Assembly (NCBI RefSeq): GCF_019904135.1
Contig: NZ_JAIOGQ010000019.1
Span: forward strand, 1-64,000
Direction of reading: 5' to 3'
Length of the DNA: 64,000 nt
Source: Paenibacillus caui
GTDB taxonomy: Bacteria; Bacillota; Bacilli; Paenibacillales; Paenibacillaceae
In this document: in pieces, positions 1-8,426 of the stretch
Position numbering within the stretch: position 1 is the first letter of the stretch
Layout: every line of letters starts with the position of its first letter
Program-made: the position numbers and the translations under genes
The notes under the pieces: generated by a model
Database searches by the model: none
What the model was told of the DNA's origin: nothing
Seen by the model: the letters and a program-made list of their open reading frames with translations, nothing else

Positions 1-171
1 GCATCTGTTTATTCCTTCTTCGATGGATTGGTCGCACAACCATCTTACGGGATATGCAGATGTTTTTTCTATATGTTCCCTAGCATAACGTTCTATGGGG
101 TTCAAGCACTACGTTTTGTGTAGAGCCTTATTTTTTAAACGACTTTATTATTCGTGAACAAGATTTCCCCT

Positions 172-603
172 TTATTCTTCAATATTTTCATCTTGTCGCT
201 TTGTTCGTAGATTATAGATATAGACTATTGGAATAAGACCGCAAATAAATAATATTCCACCCATAATTACCCCATTGATTATAGTAAAGCCATCAGTGAG
301 AGATACAAAAAATCCAACAACTGTTGAAATTAAAATAAGCACAACCAGTGAAATACTTAGACTCTTTTGTGGGTTAACTTTATTACTTTCGTGGTCTGCA
401 CTAATACTCATTGATAAATATGCGGAAATAATTGTGGTAATCATAAAAACAAGCCATAAGGGATTTTCTCGCATACCGTCTAACCCTTTTGTAACTAAGT
501 CATTTCCTAAAATTCCAAGAATACCAACAGTTTGAATGATATATGCAATGCCGATGTTTTTTAAATTCTGTAATACTAAACGTTCATCTGTAATTTTTTT
601 CAT
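172..603 (-). CDS. Four-helix membrane protein, cargo of Tn554-like element
   Basis: This 143-residue protein has four likely membrane helices (about residues 15-35, 47-67, 82-102 and 108-132) and short charged ends. No catalytic motif is visible and I do not recognise a named family. It starts 6 bp after the stop of the XRE regulator gene, so the two are very probably one transcript. Small XRE regulator plus small membrane protein pairs are common in Firmicutes, where the regulator usually controls the pair. Low GC sets both genes apart from the chromosome further right, which fits arrival as cargo with the tnpC/tnpB remnants next door. Confidence 0.75.
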   Translation of the reverse strand: MKKITDERLVLQNLKNIGIAYIIQTVGILGILGNDLVTKGLDGMRENPLWLVFMITTIISAYLSMSISADHESNKVNPQKSLSISLVVLILISTVVGFFVSLTDGFTIINGVIMGGILFICGLIPIVYIYNLRTKRQDENIEE

Positions 604-609
604 TTGTAA

Positions 610-810
610 TCATTCTCCTTTATCTACCCAAAATACTTCATCTAATGTTTTATTAACTGCATAACAAATATCCAGACACAACTTGAGGGTTGGATTATAT
701 TTTCCCTTCTCAATCAAACTAATAGTTTGGCGAGTGACGCCTATCTTTTCTGCCAGTTGTTGTTGTGTCAAACTTACTTGAGTACGAGCAATCTTAACTT
801 TATTCTCCAA
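610..810 (-). CDS. Small XRE/Cro-CI family DNA-binding regulator
   Basis: This is a 66-residue protein made of almost nothing but a helix-turn-helix domain. The recognition region reads LAEKIGVTRQTISLIEKGKY, the classic XRE pattern with a conserved IEKGKYNP segment, followed by the C-terminal LDEVFW that is typical of the YgzD-like group. It is upstream of, and nearly touching, the membrane-protein gene. Two AT-rich direct repeats at 842-875 lie just before its start and are the likely operator, so autoregulation is probable. The effector is unknown. Confidence 0.85.
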   Translation of the reverse strand: MENKVKIARTQVSLTQQQLAEKIGVTRQTISLIEKGKYNPTLKLCLDICYAVNKTLDEVFWVDKGE

Positions 811-841
811 ATGTTGTATCCCTCCTCGAATTTATTGTAAC

Positions 842-875
842 ATATATATTGCATTATTCAATATATATATTGCAT
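842..875 (-). promoter_or_regulatory. Direct-repeat operator/promoter of the XRE-membrane pair
   Basis: The 13-bp unit ATATATATTGCAT occurs twice (842-854 and 863-875), 21 bp apart, which is two helical turns. On the minus strand a possible promoter overlaps it (TTGAAT, 16 bp, TACAAT), ending just before the XRE ribosome site. The spacing on one DNA face suggests cooperative repressor binding. This is read from the sequence; binding itself is inferred. Confidence 0.45.
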
Positions 876-946
876 TTAAAATAGAGCTAATCTTTAAGTA
901 AACTGCCACGTTTAGTTGAAGATGAAAGGGAGAACGTTGTTCTCCT

Positions 947-1336
947 TCATAACTTTTTGTAAACATCTGCATAGGCTACTTTCAGTTGCTCTTTGAGTTG
1001 CTTGTTTTCTTCCTCCAATTTTTTGTTCTTCCTTTTTAGAGAGGCGATAAGAGCATCCTTGTTGCTTTCATTCATTTTTCGTTTTACTTGTTTCGGTGTA
1101 GGCACTTGTGACTGCTGATTTCGTAATGTTTCAATTCTCGAACGAAAGTCCTTGTTGTTATAGAGCGTTGCTTTTGAAACGGCAGCTTCACTGGCTACAC
1201 TGTTAAAGTTTATTTTTTCATTAGCCTTTATGAGCCTTTTAATGGCTTCATCTACTTTCTGATAGGTATTTACTTTTCGTTTGGCATGAATCGCTTTCAA
1301 ATGGGCAGAACGGTCATATTCATCCATTTTTAACAC
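947..1336 (-). CDS. tnpC: Tn554-family transposition protein TnpC (DUF6262-like)
   Basis: This 129-residue, highly charged protein has an N-terminal region with helix-turn-helix character (INFNSVASEAAVSKATLYNN) and a C-terminal coiled coil rich in K and E (about residues 90-122). Length, layout and position directly after a tyrosine recombinase gene match TnpC of Tn554, a small accessory factor that affects orientation and frequency of transposition. Its start overlaps the end of the tnpB remnant by 17 bp, as in the tnpA-tnpB-tnpC operon. It appears intact even though its partners are not. Confidence 0.75.
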   Translation of the reverse strand: MLKMDEYDRSAHLKAIHAKRKVNTYQKVDEAIKRLIKANEKINFNSVASEAAVSKATLYNNKDFRSRIETLRNQQSQVPTPKQVKRKMNESNKDALIASLKRKNKKLEEENKQLKEQLKVAYADVYKKL

Positions 1337-2444
1337 CTAACTTTCTTTTCATCCGATCTTGTCTACCAAAGATAACATTTCCTTCTTGGAGGGTATTTAA
1401 GATGTTTTGGTAGCGTTGTACATTCTTTTCATTTTTCTCCGCAATATCTTCTCGACCTCTTTGTTTTGCTATTTCAATTGCTTTCGTAGTGGTTTTAATG
1501 TGAAGTTCATATTTTTGCTTGTCTAATTCGGAGAATCCCACTGCTAAGTCTTTACATGGTGTTTGATTGTCACCACAAGTTAGACAAGGTGGTGCTTCCA
1601 TATGAGGACAATTTCCATTCAAACGAGCGTGACACGTTCCATAAGGGTTGTCCATCGCATTCAGCTTATGATCTTGCCATAAGGCATCTAATATGTCTGT
1701 TGGTATATCTTCTCCTGCTTTAATTTGTTGTACCTCACCGTTTAAGTTGAAACTAAAAACTCCTTGCTGTACCACTGATTCAAACGCTTTTCTTTTCGTA
1801 TCATCTAATAGTTTGGCATATCTTAATGTCATTTCGGGGGATGCGTGAGCCAATAACTCTTGTACCGTAAGAATATCCGCACCACCATTTAACATTTTTA
1901 CACCGTAGGTGTGTCGGAATTGGTGAGTTTTGAAATGAAATAAGTTTCCACTTTCATCGGTAATGTTCTTTTGCTTTGCTAATATATTTAGTTGACCTTG
2001 AAAAAAACCTTGACTAAATGGTTTTCCTTTGCGTTGACCACGATATCGAACGAAAATATACCCTTTAGGGTTGTTGTCTTGGTTGCTCAATTCTTTGGAT
2101 ATATTAATCAAAACGGCAAATATATCTGCTAACTCATCATCAATCGGAATCCGATGCCCTTTTACGTATGTTTTTTCAATATCAGTTTCAATGTAATAAT
2201 GACCATTGAGTTTGACTAAACAATCAGAAGTTAACCCAAGTACATCAGATATTCTAAGTCCTGTTTTAAACGCTATCCAAACAACAGGTTGACAATCTTT
2301 ATGCAAGTCATTGATATGAGTGAATAATTGCTCCAATACATAGTCAGGAATATAGTCAATTTGATCAATAGATTTTTTACGGATTTTCGGTTTATCATCG
2401 GGAAAATTCCGACTTCCCATAATCGAACAATGTATCATCGGCAT
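1320..2444 (-). pseudogene. tnpB: Tn554-family tyrosine recombinase TnpB, N-terminus lost
   Basis: The 374-codon frame holds the catalytic half of a TnpB-like tyrosine recombinase. The active-site set is visible: Arg in KTGLRISDVLG, His-x-x-Arg in THQFRHTYG, His in LLAHASPEMT and the Tyr of LRYAKL. A Cys-rich tail (CHARLNGNCP, CLTCGDNQTPC) is typical of the family. TnpB of Tn554 is roughly 630 residues, so about 250 N-terminal residues are missing. Upstream the sequence turns abruptly into a HAD phosphatase start (near 2418), and tnpA is absent, so the listed ATG is a chance codon in a fusion. The element should be immobile on its own. Confidence 0.8.
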
Positions 2445-2472
2445 CGAATAATATCGTCTTGTAGTTCATCAT
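2418..2472 (-). pseudogene. N-terminal stub of YjjG-like HAD phosphatase
   Basis: Reading leftward from 2472, a good ribosome site (GGGGAGG) is followed by ATG ATG and about 18 codons giving KTILFDADDTLFDYGK. This is the DxDxT nucleophile motif of HAD phosphatases, closest in style to the YjjG nucleotidase group. The frame then runs into recombinase sequence out of register. The rest of the gene is not in the window. The stub marks where the Tn554-like segment was joined to the chromosome. Confidence 0.65.
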
Positions 2473-2657
2473 GCAGCCTCCCCTTTTCTTGCCACGCTGT
2501 ATCGTACGAATGGTTTATAGAAATATTCTTGCTCTTGACAAGACCCCCATTAAGAATTCTGCAAAATATCCGCCAATAACTTTCTTGGAAAATGCTAATA
2601 CATAAAGACCAGCCAGCGATTAGGAATCAAGCGAACCAGTCGGGTCAGCAAATTACA

Positions 2658-3326
2658 TCAGTCCCTTCGTCTATTCGGCGGCACATCGCTAAAGAAATCG
2701 GCAAACATCTCTGTAATCTGCCGAAGCAGAACGATGGACTTCTCCAGCGTTTCAAGCTCAAGGCTGTGATCGGCATGCTCAATCGGCCGGACCTTTACGT
2801 GCTCCAGATTGTGAATGTAATCTACGTTCTCCGAACTGAAAAGCGGGTCAGCAGTACCATAGATAACGGTACAATCGGATTCGCGAATATAAGGAACCGT
2901 ATTATTAATCGGAGTGAGAAAGAGCTGGCGAACCTTATCCCTCCCGATAATTTCACCAACCTGTCCGGCGGCCAGCGTACCCAGGCTTTTACTGACGAAT
3001 GAGATGGTTTCGTATTTGTCCCTGATTTGGTCAATCGCATGCTTGCATTCAAAGACCAATATACTGAGATCTTTCCAATCAAACGGTATTCTTGCACTTT
3101 GATATCCATATTCAAGCTGAAGCAGATCATAGCCATGTTCAATTGCGCTCTGACTGGCATAATTCAAGAGCGGACGGTCACAGGAATAATGGCTGCCTGG
3201 AAAAAATACGGCCAGCGATTTTTCGCTTCCTGAAAAATATTTATGCTCCACGTTCCTGCCCCATGCAGAGGGCAATGAAATCAAGCTTTTCTTCACGAAT
3301 GCCGCCTCCCAAGATTTAACCTTCAT
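2658..3326 (-). CDS. Alpha/beta hydrolase family protein
   Basis: This 222-residue protein looks like a small alpha/beta hydrolase. The nucleophile elbow reads FVSKSLGTLAAG, with Ser in an SxSxG version of GxSxG. The acid is likely Asp in YGTADPLF and the base His in EHADHSLE, in the usual order. The substrate cannot be told. No signal peptide is seen, so it is probably cytoplasmic. It stands alone, with its start preceded by AAGGATG. The Tn554-like remnant ends a little beyond its 3-prime side. Confidence 0.7.
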   Translation of the reverse strand: MKVKSWEAAFVKKSLISLPSAWGRNVEHKYFSGSEKSLAVFFPGSHYSCDRPLLNYASQSAIEHGYDLLQLEYGYQSARIPFDWKDLSILVFECKHAIDQIRDKYETISFVSKSLGTLAAGQVGEIIGRDKVRQLFLTPINNTVPYIRESDCTVIYGTADPLFSSENVDYIHNLEHVKVRPIEHADHSLELETLEKSIVLLRQITEMFADFFSDVPPNRRRD

Positions 3327-3400
3327 TTTGCATCCTTAAAACGCTTATTCCTGATTATACCATTTCGTTTTATATCTTTACTATTGTCTAATAATAAGAA

Positions 3401-3425
3401 AAACCTGCAGAGAAGTCCGCAGGTC
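3401..3425 (-). terminator. Rho-independent terminator after the GNAT gene
   Basis: A hairpin ACCTGC...GCAGGT is followed on the minus strand by a T-rich run. It begins at the stop codon of the acetyltransferase gene ending at 3424. Confidence 0.6.
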
Positions 3426-3921
3426 AAAATTCTTTGTAATAAAAAACCGTTTCGTCCAGATCCCCGTTCGCTGAACGGGCATACCGCGGAATCCGTCCTG
3501 CTTCCGAATAATTCAGGGAACGGTACAGGTTGTTTGACGGATCGCCCGATCTTGTATCCAATACAAGCAGCGATCTGCCCTCCTCCTTCGCCTTCGCTTC
3601 CATCGTTTGCATCAGCAGTCTTGCAATGCCTTTTCTTCTGCTGTCCGGGTCGACCATCAGCTTGGCCACTTCTGCCCGGTGAGAACCGTTGGCCTTCAGG
3701 GCCAACTGCAACTGCACGCTTCCGACAATTGTACCATCCTGAACGGCAATCCAAAGATGAACGCCCGGCTCAAGCACTTGCTTCCAGTAACCGGCTGCTT
3801 CCTCATCGCTTAGCGGCGGGAGGAAACCGATGGATGCCCCGTCCTCAACAACCCGAATCAATAACTTGGACAATCCATTCAGCAATCTCTGCTCCATGAA
3901 TTTCACTTCTGAAATCATCAT
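3424..3921 (-). CDS. GNAT family N-acetyltransferase
   Basis: This 165-residue protein has the GNAT core. The central strand VAKLMVDPDSRRKGIARLLM contains the acetyl-CoA pyrophosphate loop (RRKGIA), and DTRSGDPSNNLYRSLNYSEAGR is the late motif that closes the acetyl-CoA site. The acceptor substrate is not predictable. The listed ATG lacks a strong ribosome site, and the Met at residue 9 (MEQRLL) is a possible alternative start. Confidence 0.8.
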   Translation of the reverse strand: MMISEVKFMEQRLLNGLSKLLIRVVEDGASIGFLPPLSDEEAAGYWKQVLEPGVHLWIAVQDGTIVGSVQLQLALKANGSHRAEVAKLMVDPDSRRKGIARLLMQTMEAKAKEEGRSLLVLDTRSGDPSNNLYRSLNYSEAGRIPRYARSANGDLDETVFYYKEF

Positions 3922-3961
3922 TTGGTTCCCCAGTTAACTCATCCTTTCAAGCTTCTTGCGC

Positions 3962-4582
3962 TTATATTTTTACTATTATGTATCTTAGCATATACTCTTT
4001 CTTTTGATCCTTCTCGTATTTCAACACTTCGGCGACCGTCCCTGTCTCGATGATTTCCAGCCCATTAAAATGCAATCTTAAATCTTCTTCCGTGAAAAAG
4101 TGGGCATGCTTGCCCTCCATATACTCGTATGTGCCTTCTTCCAGCTTTTTTCCTTGTCCTTTATGAGGATCCTGATCGGAAAAACAAGTAAAATACATCA
4201 TTCCCTTTTCGTTCAGCCTGTCAACACAATTCTGAATGAGTTTCTTCCGTTCCGCCAATAAAAACAAATGCAATACATCGTAACAGTAAACAGCATCAAA
4301 TTTCTTTTCCGTAACAGTATCCAGAACCGATCCATGAATAAATGCGGTACCCGGGTCCCACTTTGCCGCCAACCTGATGGCTTCGCCGGATAATTCGATC
4401 CCTGTCACTTCAAACGTGGAGGAAAACGCCTTGCTGTTTCTCCCATACCCCGCGCCTGGAATAAGCAATGTTTTGACCTTGTTGTTCGTAAATATCGTCC
4501 TGGCATGGCAAGCGGTTTCGCTTGCTTCCTTGCCCCAGACCATTCCTTGCTGGATAAACCTTTGATCCCAATAGGTGCTCAT
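3962..4582 (-). CDS. Class I SAM-dependent methyltransferase
   Basis: A 206-residue Rossmann methyltransferase. Motif I is seen as LLIPGAGYGRNSKAF (SAM-binding glycine loop), followed by the acidic GIELSGEAI and the motif IV region KFDAVYCYDVLHLFL. The opening YWDQRFIQQG...WG resembles the thiopurine S-methyltransferase/TehB group, which often detoxifies small molecules. The substrate is unknown. The gene is monocistronic, between the GNAT gene and a divergent low-GC gene. Confidence 0.8.
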   Translation of the reverse strand: MSTYWDQRFIQQGMVWGKEASETACHARTIFTNNKVKTLLIPGAGYGRNSKAFSSTFEVTGIELSGEAIRLAAKWDPGTAFIHGSVLDTVTEKKFDAVYCYDVLHLFLLAERKKLIQNCVDRLNEKGMMYFTCFSDQDPHKGQGKKLEEGTYEYMEGKHAHFFTEEDLRLHFNGLEIIETGTVAEVLKYEKDQKKEYMLRYIIVKI

Positions 4583-4733
4583 TTAGGTTCCTCTCTTCTT
4601 TTATCAATTATCAATGATCGCATAAAATTGACAGGTGTAAAAATATGGGTATACACTTAGGAAGGAGCATATTCTATTCCCTGTTCTGATCGGTTCAAGA
4701 TCCATTTCATCGTGAAATGTGAGGTGAAGATTA

Positions 4734-5210
4734 TTGAAAATAAATAAAAAATATATAGTTGTCATTATAATCGTATGTATCATTGCTGTCTTTGAAATTG
4801 TTCATAGATCTCAAATGAATACTTCATTCAAAAAAGTTGTCTTAGATCGGTTGAATGGAACAGAGATTACATCAATTCATATTACAAGAACATCAGTATC
4901 AGTAGACCCCTATGAAGAAAAAGAAATCGTTGTGACAGATAAGCACGTAATAAATAATATAATAAATGATTTTTCTGAAATTAAGCTAAGAAAATCACGT
5001 AATCACGATTTTAATCCTAATGAATCATATCATTATATTATGCACATAGAAGTAGACAGACCAAGAGTCAGTAGTTTAAGATTCGGAATGACTGTTTACG
5101 ACAAAAAGAATATATCCATATTTGATTATGATAATAGAAAAAATAAGTATAATTCATATAAAATAACCAATGAATTCAGCCCGGACTCCCTTGAAAATGT
5201 ATTTAAATAA
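4734..5210 (+). CDS. Membrane-anchored hypothetical protein (DUF5301-like)
   Basis: A 158-residue protein with one N-terminal membrane helix (about residues 8-24) and an exported, charged domain of beta character. The pattern LNGTEITSIHITRTS followed by IVVTDKHVINNIINDF resembles DUF5301-type proteins, whose function is unknown. The start is TTG at 4734, chosen because GAGGTGAAG lies at the right distance and no ATG fits. GC is much lower than in the neighbours, suggesting acquisition. Confidence 0.6.
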   Translation: MKINKKYIVVIIIVCIIAVFEIVHRSQMNTSFKKVVLDRLNGTEITSIHITRTSVSVDPYEEKEIVVTDKHVINNIINDFSEIKLRKSRNHDFNPNESYHYIMHIEVDRPRVSSLRFGMTVYDKKNISIFDYDNRKNKYNSYKITNEFSPDSLENVFK

Positions 5211-5362
5211 GAATACTATGGGAATCAGCGGACCGGTAAGAAAATTCATTGCAAATCGGAGTAAATCCCCAAAAAATCAGGCGACTGCTTTCCGGTAAAG
5301 TCCGAAAAACGGCCGCCTTTTTAATATTTTCCCAGTATGAGGACAAAAGGATGCTTTCTCTA

Positions 5363-6124
5363 TTACTTCATTCCCGTATAAATGTAAATGGCGTCTCTCA
5401 GAAACTCGGCTGTGCCGGGCTGAATGGCATCATAATGAGCCTTGAACCGTTCATCGTCCACATATATTTGGGCAAGCCCGGCATGGGCTTCTTTGCTGTA
5501 CTCGTGCCAGTAATAAGAAAGCCACTGTTTATGCAGGTCTGCCGCTTTTTGTGCGAGTTCGCTCCCCGGATCGCCCGTCTTAAACGCCTCACCCAACGTG
5601 GAATTGACTTGTTCAGCCAAGCGCGTTACTTCTTCATATTGTTCCTGTGTCATGTTTTTCAGCTTTTCGTTCGACTTGTTTACGGTATCTGCATCGTACT
5701 TCTCGCGAATTTCCTTGCCATATTTTTTCTCGTTATCGTCTATGAATTGCTGCTTGAAGCCTTCGAATTTTTCCCGGTCGGTCATCTTCGTTCTCCCTTC
5801 GTTTGAGGCAATCGTTCTCTCCACATTGGCGATCAGCTGATCGAGCTGCTTTCTTCTGTTCAGGAGCTGTTCACGATGCTCTTTCAAAGCCTTGGCCGCG
5901 TCAAAAGAAGGCGAGGTGACGATTTCCTTGATTCTGTCCAGCTTAAGCCCGAGTTCCCTGTAAAATAAAATCTGCTGCAGCCGGTTCACCTCCGCCTCAC
6001 CATAGATTCGATATCCCGACGAGCTCATTCTTGCCGGCTTAAGAATGCCTATCTCATCGTAGTACCGAAGCGTTCTGGTACTGATTCCGGCCAGCCTGCC
6101 CAGCTTCTGCACCGTGTATTCCAT
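5363..6124 (-). CDS. MerR-family regulator with TipAS-like effector domain
   Basis: The 253-residue protein begins with a MerR winged helix (YTVQKLGRLAGISTRTLRYYDEIGILKPAR), then a long dimerisation helix (about residues 75-115). The C-terminal domain (about residues 120-250) matches the TipAS/Mta antibiotic-recognition fold, including a WLSYYWHEYSKEAHAGLAQI-like block. Family members bind hydrophobic drugs and activate efflux or their own gene. The start at 6124 is chosen because AGGAGGTGAGC sits just upstream; an ATG six codons earlier overlaps that site. The promoter at 6147-6177 has a 19-bp spacer, typical of MerR control, so self-activation is likely. Confidence 0.85.
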   Translation of the reverse strand: MEYTVQKLGRLAGISTRTLRYYDEIGILKPARMSSSGYRIYGEAEVNRLQQILFYRELGLKLDRIKEIVTSPSFDAAKALKEHREQLLNRRKQLDQLIANVERTIASNEGRTKMTDREKFEGFKQQFIDDNEKKYGKEIREKYDADTVNKSNEKLKNMTQEQYEEVTRLAEQVNSTLGEAFKTGDPGSELAQKAADLHKQWLSYYWHEYSKEAHAGLAQIYVDDERFKAHYDAIQPGTAEFLRDAIYIYTGMK

Positions 6125-6146
6125 ATGCTCACCTCCTGACAATATG

Positions 6147-6177
6147 AATGTACACCTTAACGTAACGTCAATGTCAA
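6147..6177 (-). promoter_or_regulatory. MerR-type promoter of the TipA-like gene
   Basis: On the minus strand TTGACA (6177-6172) and TACATT (6152-6147) are separated by 19 bp. The long spacer holds the ACGTTACGTTAAGGTG-like sequence often seen in TipA/Mta operators. MerR proteins untwist such over-long spacers to activate transcription. Confidence 0.6.
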
Positions 6178-6204
6178 CATGCCGAGAAAAATAGTTATTT
6201 TATA

Positions 6205-6233
6205 TTTACAAACCGATGGTCGGTTTATATAAT
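6205..6233 (+). promoter_or_regulatory. Sigma-A promoter with perfect TetR operator in the spacer
   Basis: TTTACA (6205-6210) and TATAAT (6228-6233) are 17 bp apart. The spacer is filled by the perfect palindrome AAACCGATGGTCGGTTT (6210-6226). This is the expected layout for autorepression by the TetR protein encoded directly downstream. It also rules out the in-frame ATG at 6216, which lies inside the operator. Confidence 0.8.
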
Positions 6234-6290
6234 GATCTCATAAGCTTTAAATTGAGGATATTAAATTTTCGGATGAAGGAGTCGTCCCCC

Positions 6291-6884
6291 GTGAAGCAGG
6301 AAGAAAGAAGACAGCATACCCTTCAGCTTCTTCTTGATGCAACCAAAGAGCTGATTATGGAGAAAGGCTGCCAGTCCATCACCATGAAGGACATTATGGA
6401 AAGAACCGGCTTGTCCAAAGGAGCGATTTTCCACTATGTCCAGAGCAAGGACGAAATTTTTGCCTGGATTCTGCAGGAGCAGCTTGAAAAGACGAATGCC
6501 CGGTTTAACGCCGAGATTGAGCAGGGAAACCGTTCATTTGACTCGCCAATGCAGAAAATTGCTGAAAGCCTTGCGCTGCTTGACGATCCCCGCGATGTAA
6601 CGAATAAAGTGCTGGCTTATTTGCTGGGCAGGGAGGATCAGCCTCCGGTCGCGGCGGCGCTTAAACAATTCTATGAAAATTCCGTTCATTTTTCCTCGCA
6701 GTGGATTCGAATGGGGCAGCAGCATGGAGTCATTCCGGCATCCGTGGACACGGCTGCCACGGCGGAGATGTTTGTATTGCTGGGGCTGGGAATGCGGGTC
6801 CGTTCCTCCTTTCCGCTTCAAAAAGTTTCTTTTTCGGCTCAGAGCTTTTCCGAATTTATTGCCGGTGTTTTGAAATCCAAATGA
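6291..6884 (+). CDS. TetR/AcrR family transcriptional regulator
   Basis: The protein has a TetR N-terminal DNA-binding domain (LLLDATKELIMEKGCQSITM, then GLSKGAIFHYVQSKDEIF), followed by a divergent ligand domain. I place the start at GTG 6291, because AAGGAG lies about 8 bp upstream and a longer reading would begin inside the operator-promoter. It is followed 16 bp later by the DoxX-like gene, so the two form an operon that the regulator probably represses through the palindrome at 6210-6226. The ligand is unknown. Confidence 0.85.
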   Translation: MKQEERRQHTLQLLLDATKELIMEKGCQSITMKDIMERTGLSKGAIFHYVQSKDEIFAWILQEQLEKTNARFNAEIEQGNRSFDSPMQKIAESLALLDDPRDVTNKVLAYLLGREDQPPVAAALKQFYENSVHFSSQWIRMGQQHGVIPASVDTAATAEMFVLLGLGMRVRSSFPLQKVSFSAQSFSEFIAGVLKSK

Positions 6885-6900
6885 TACGGAGGGTCTGAAG

Positions 6901-7335
6901 ATGGCACCATTCATTGCGCTGCTCGGTTCTTTTTTGTTATTTCGGCTCGTGGGCTGGCTGGGCTTAAGCTATTTCGATCATTGGCACCCTTCCCTAGAGG
7001 CTGCGGTTTGCGCCATGTTCCTTCTGACTGCATCCGCCCACTGGGGAAAAAGACGGCCCGATTTAATCCGAATGGTTCCGGCAGTATTCCCTAAACCCGA
7101 CTGGATCGTAACGGTTACCGGGTGGCTTGAGATTGCCGGGGCAATCGGCATTTTGTTTCCCGCTACTTCCCGCGTCGCATCGATTGGCCTGATCGTCCTG
7201 CTCGTTGCAATGTTTCCGGCCAATGTAAAAGCTGCCCGTGAACGCTTGACCATCAACGGTAAACCCGTACCTAATCTACTTCTGCGAACGGTTTTGCAGC
7301 TTGTGTTTATAGGCGCCATTCTGTTTGCAGCGTAA
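6901..7335 (+). CDS. DoxX-like membrane protein
   Basis: A 144-residue protein with four membrane helices and the DoxX-family pattern: FLLTASAHWG with a conserved His in helix 2, FPKPDWIVTVTGWLEIAGAIG between helices, and a short cytoplasmic end. Some DoxX proteins take part in quinone or thiol redox complexes, but many are uncharacterised. It sits directly behind the TetR gene and ends at a strong hairpin, so its expression is most likely controlled by that regulator. Confidence 0.8.
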   Translation: MAPFIALLGSFLLFRLVGWLGLSYFDHWHPSLEAAVCAMFLLTASAHWGKRRPDLIRMVPAVFPKPDWIVTVTGWLEIAGAIGILFPATSRVASIGLIVLLVAMFPANVKAARERLTINGKPVPNLLLRTVLQLVFIGAILFAA

Positions 7336-7342
7336 AAATGAT

Positions 7343-7383
7343 GAAGCCGGAACCCGCTCCTAATACCCGGCGGTTCCGGCTTC
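7343..7383. terminator. Hairpin between convergent DoxX and spoVAD genes
   Basis: A 12-bp perfect stem (GAAGCCGGAACC with its complement at 7372-7383) lies between two convergent genes. There is no long T-run, so it may act as a bidirectional terminator of moderate strength. Confidence 0.6.
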
Positions 7384-7399
7384 GATCGTTAAACCCTCG

Positions 7400-8410
7400 T
7401 TATCCCCCAGCCTCAATAGATACTGCATGCGCAATGCTTGGAATCGTTTCTCCCTGCTGGTAAGACAGCGGCGACAGAAGGGCTCCTGTCGCTACGACCA
7501 ATATCCGCTTTAGCTCTCCTCTGCGAATGCGGTTCAAGAGATGGCCGTAAGTGACAACCGCGGAACAACCGCAGCCGCTTGCCCCGGCCTGAACCGATTG
7601 CTTCTCATAGTTGTAGATCATCATTCCGCAGTCCTTGTACACGGTCTGTTCAATCGGGAAATTATGCTTTTTAAACAACGCATTGGCGATTTCATAGCCA
7701 ACTTTGGATAAGTCACCCGTTACAATCAGGTCATAATAGCCCGGTTCAATCTGCATGTCGCGAAAATGCGCCTGAATGGTGTCAACAGCAGCCGGCGCCA
7801 TGGCCGCACCCATATTGAACGGATCAGTGATCCCCATATCCATAACCCGGCCGATCGTTGCGGAGGTCACGACGGGGCCGGCGCCTTGGCGGGAAATGAC
7901 CGCCGCTCCAGCCCCCGTAACCGTAAACTGGGCCGTCGGCGGCTTTTGCGATCCGTATTCCGTCGGGTATCGGAACTGCTTCTCCGCACTCGCATTATGG
8001 CTCCCGGTAGCTGCCAACACATACTCCGCTCCTCCGGAATTGACGACATATGCGCTAAGGGCCAGACTTTCCATGGAAGTCGAACAAGCCCCGAACAGAC
8101 CAAAATACGGAATGGAGAGCGTACGCGCCGCAAAGCTGCTGCTGATGATCTGGTTCATCAAATCGCCGCCGAAGAAGAAATGAATTTCTTCTTTTGTGAG
8201 CCCCGCATGCTCCACGGCGAGATTCGCCGCCTCTTCGATCAACGTTTTCTCTGCCTTCTCCCAGCTTTCCTGACCCAGGGTAAGATCGCCGTGAATGATA
8301 TCAAAATCTTCGACAAGCGGTCCCTGGCCCTCAAAGGGTCCAACGATAGTTGCCGTAGACAGAATAGAGGGCTTGTTCTCAAATACCCAGCTTTGATGTC
8401 CTTTTAGCAT
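7400..8410 (-). CDS. spoVAD: Stage V sporulation protein AD (thiolase-fold SpoVAD)
   Basis: The 336-residue protein has the SpoVAD signature: a thiolase-like fold with FGACSTSMESLALSAY around the conserved Cys, ATGSHNASAEKQFRYP, and a C-terminal GASGCGCSAVVTYGHLL. SpoVAD binds dipicolinic acid and works with SpoVAC in loading it into the forespore and releasing it on germination. The start at 8410 follows the spoVAC stop by 16 bp and has AGGAGGGA upstream. A further 17 codons upstream would overlap spoVAC and are rejected. Expression in the forespore is expected. Confidence 0.92.
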   Translation of the reverse strand: MLKGHQSWVFENKPSILSTATIVGPFEGQGPLVEDFDIIHGDLTLGQESWEKAEKTLIEEAANLAVEHAGLTKEEIHFFFGGDLMNQIISSSFAARTLSIPYFGLFGACSTSMESLALSAYVVNSGGAEYVLAATGSHNASAEKQFRYPTEYGSQKPPTAQFTVTGAGAAVISRQGAGPVVTSATIGRVMDMGITDPFNMGAAMAPAAVDTIQAHFRDMQIEPGYYDLIVTGDLSKVGYEIANALFKKHNFPIEQTVYKDCGMMIYNYEKQSVQAGASGCGCSAVVTYGHLLNRIRRGELKRILVVATGALLSPLSYQQGETIPSIAHAVSIEAGG

Positions 8411-8426
8411 CGATAAGTCCCTCCTA

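Noticed and set aside
275..535. Plus-strand frame of 86 codons inside the membrane-protein gene
   Set aside because: It is antisense to a gene with clear membrane helices and a good neighbour spacing, has no ribosome site and reads as low-complexity shadow.
842..875. CRISPR-like direct repeats
   Set aside because: Only two 13-bp AT-rich units 21 bp apart directly before a regulator gene; an operator is the simpler reading. No CRISPR array occurs anywhere in the window.
2592..3160. Overlapping frames on both strands across the hydrolase gene
   Set aside because: They have no family motifs and lie within the 2658-3326 hydrolase, whose catalytic residues are in order.
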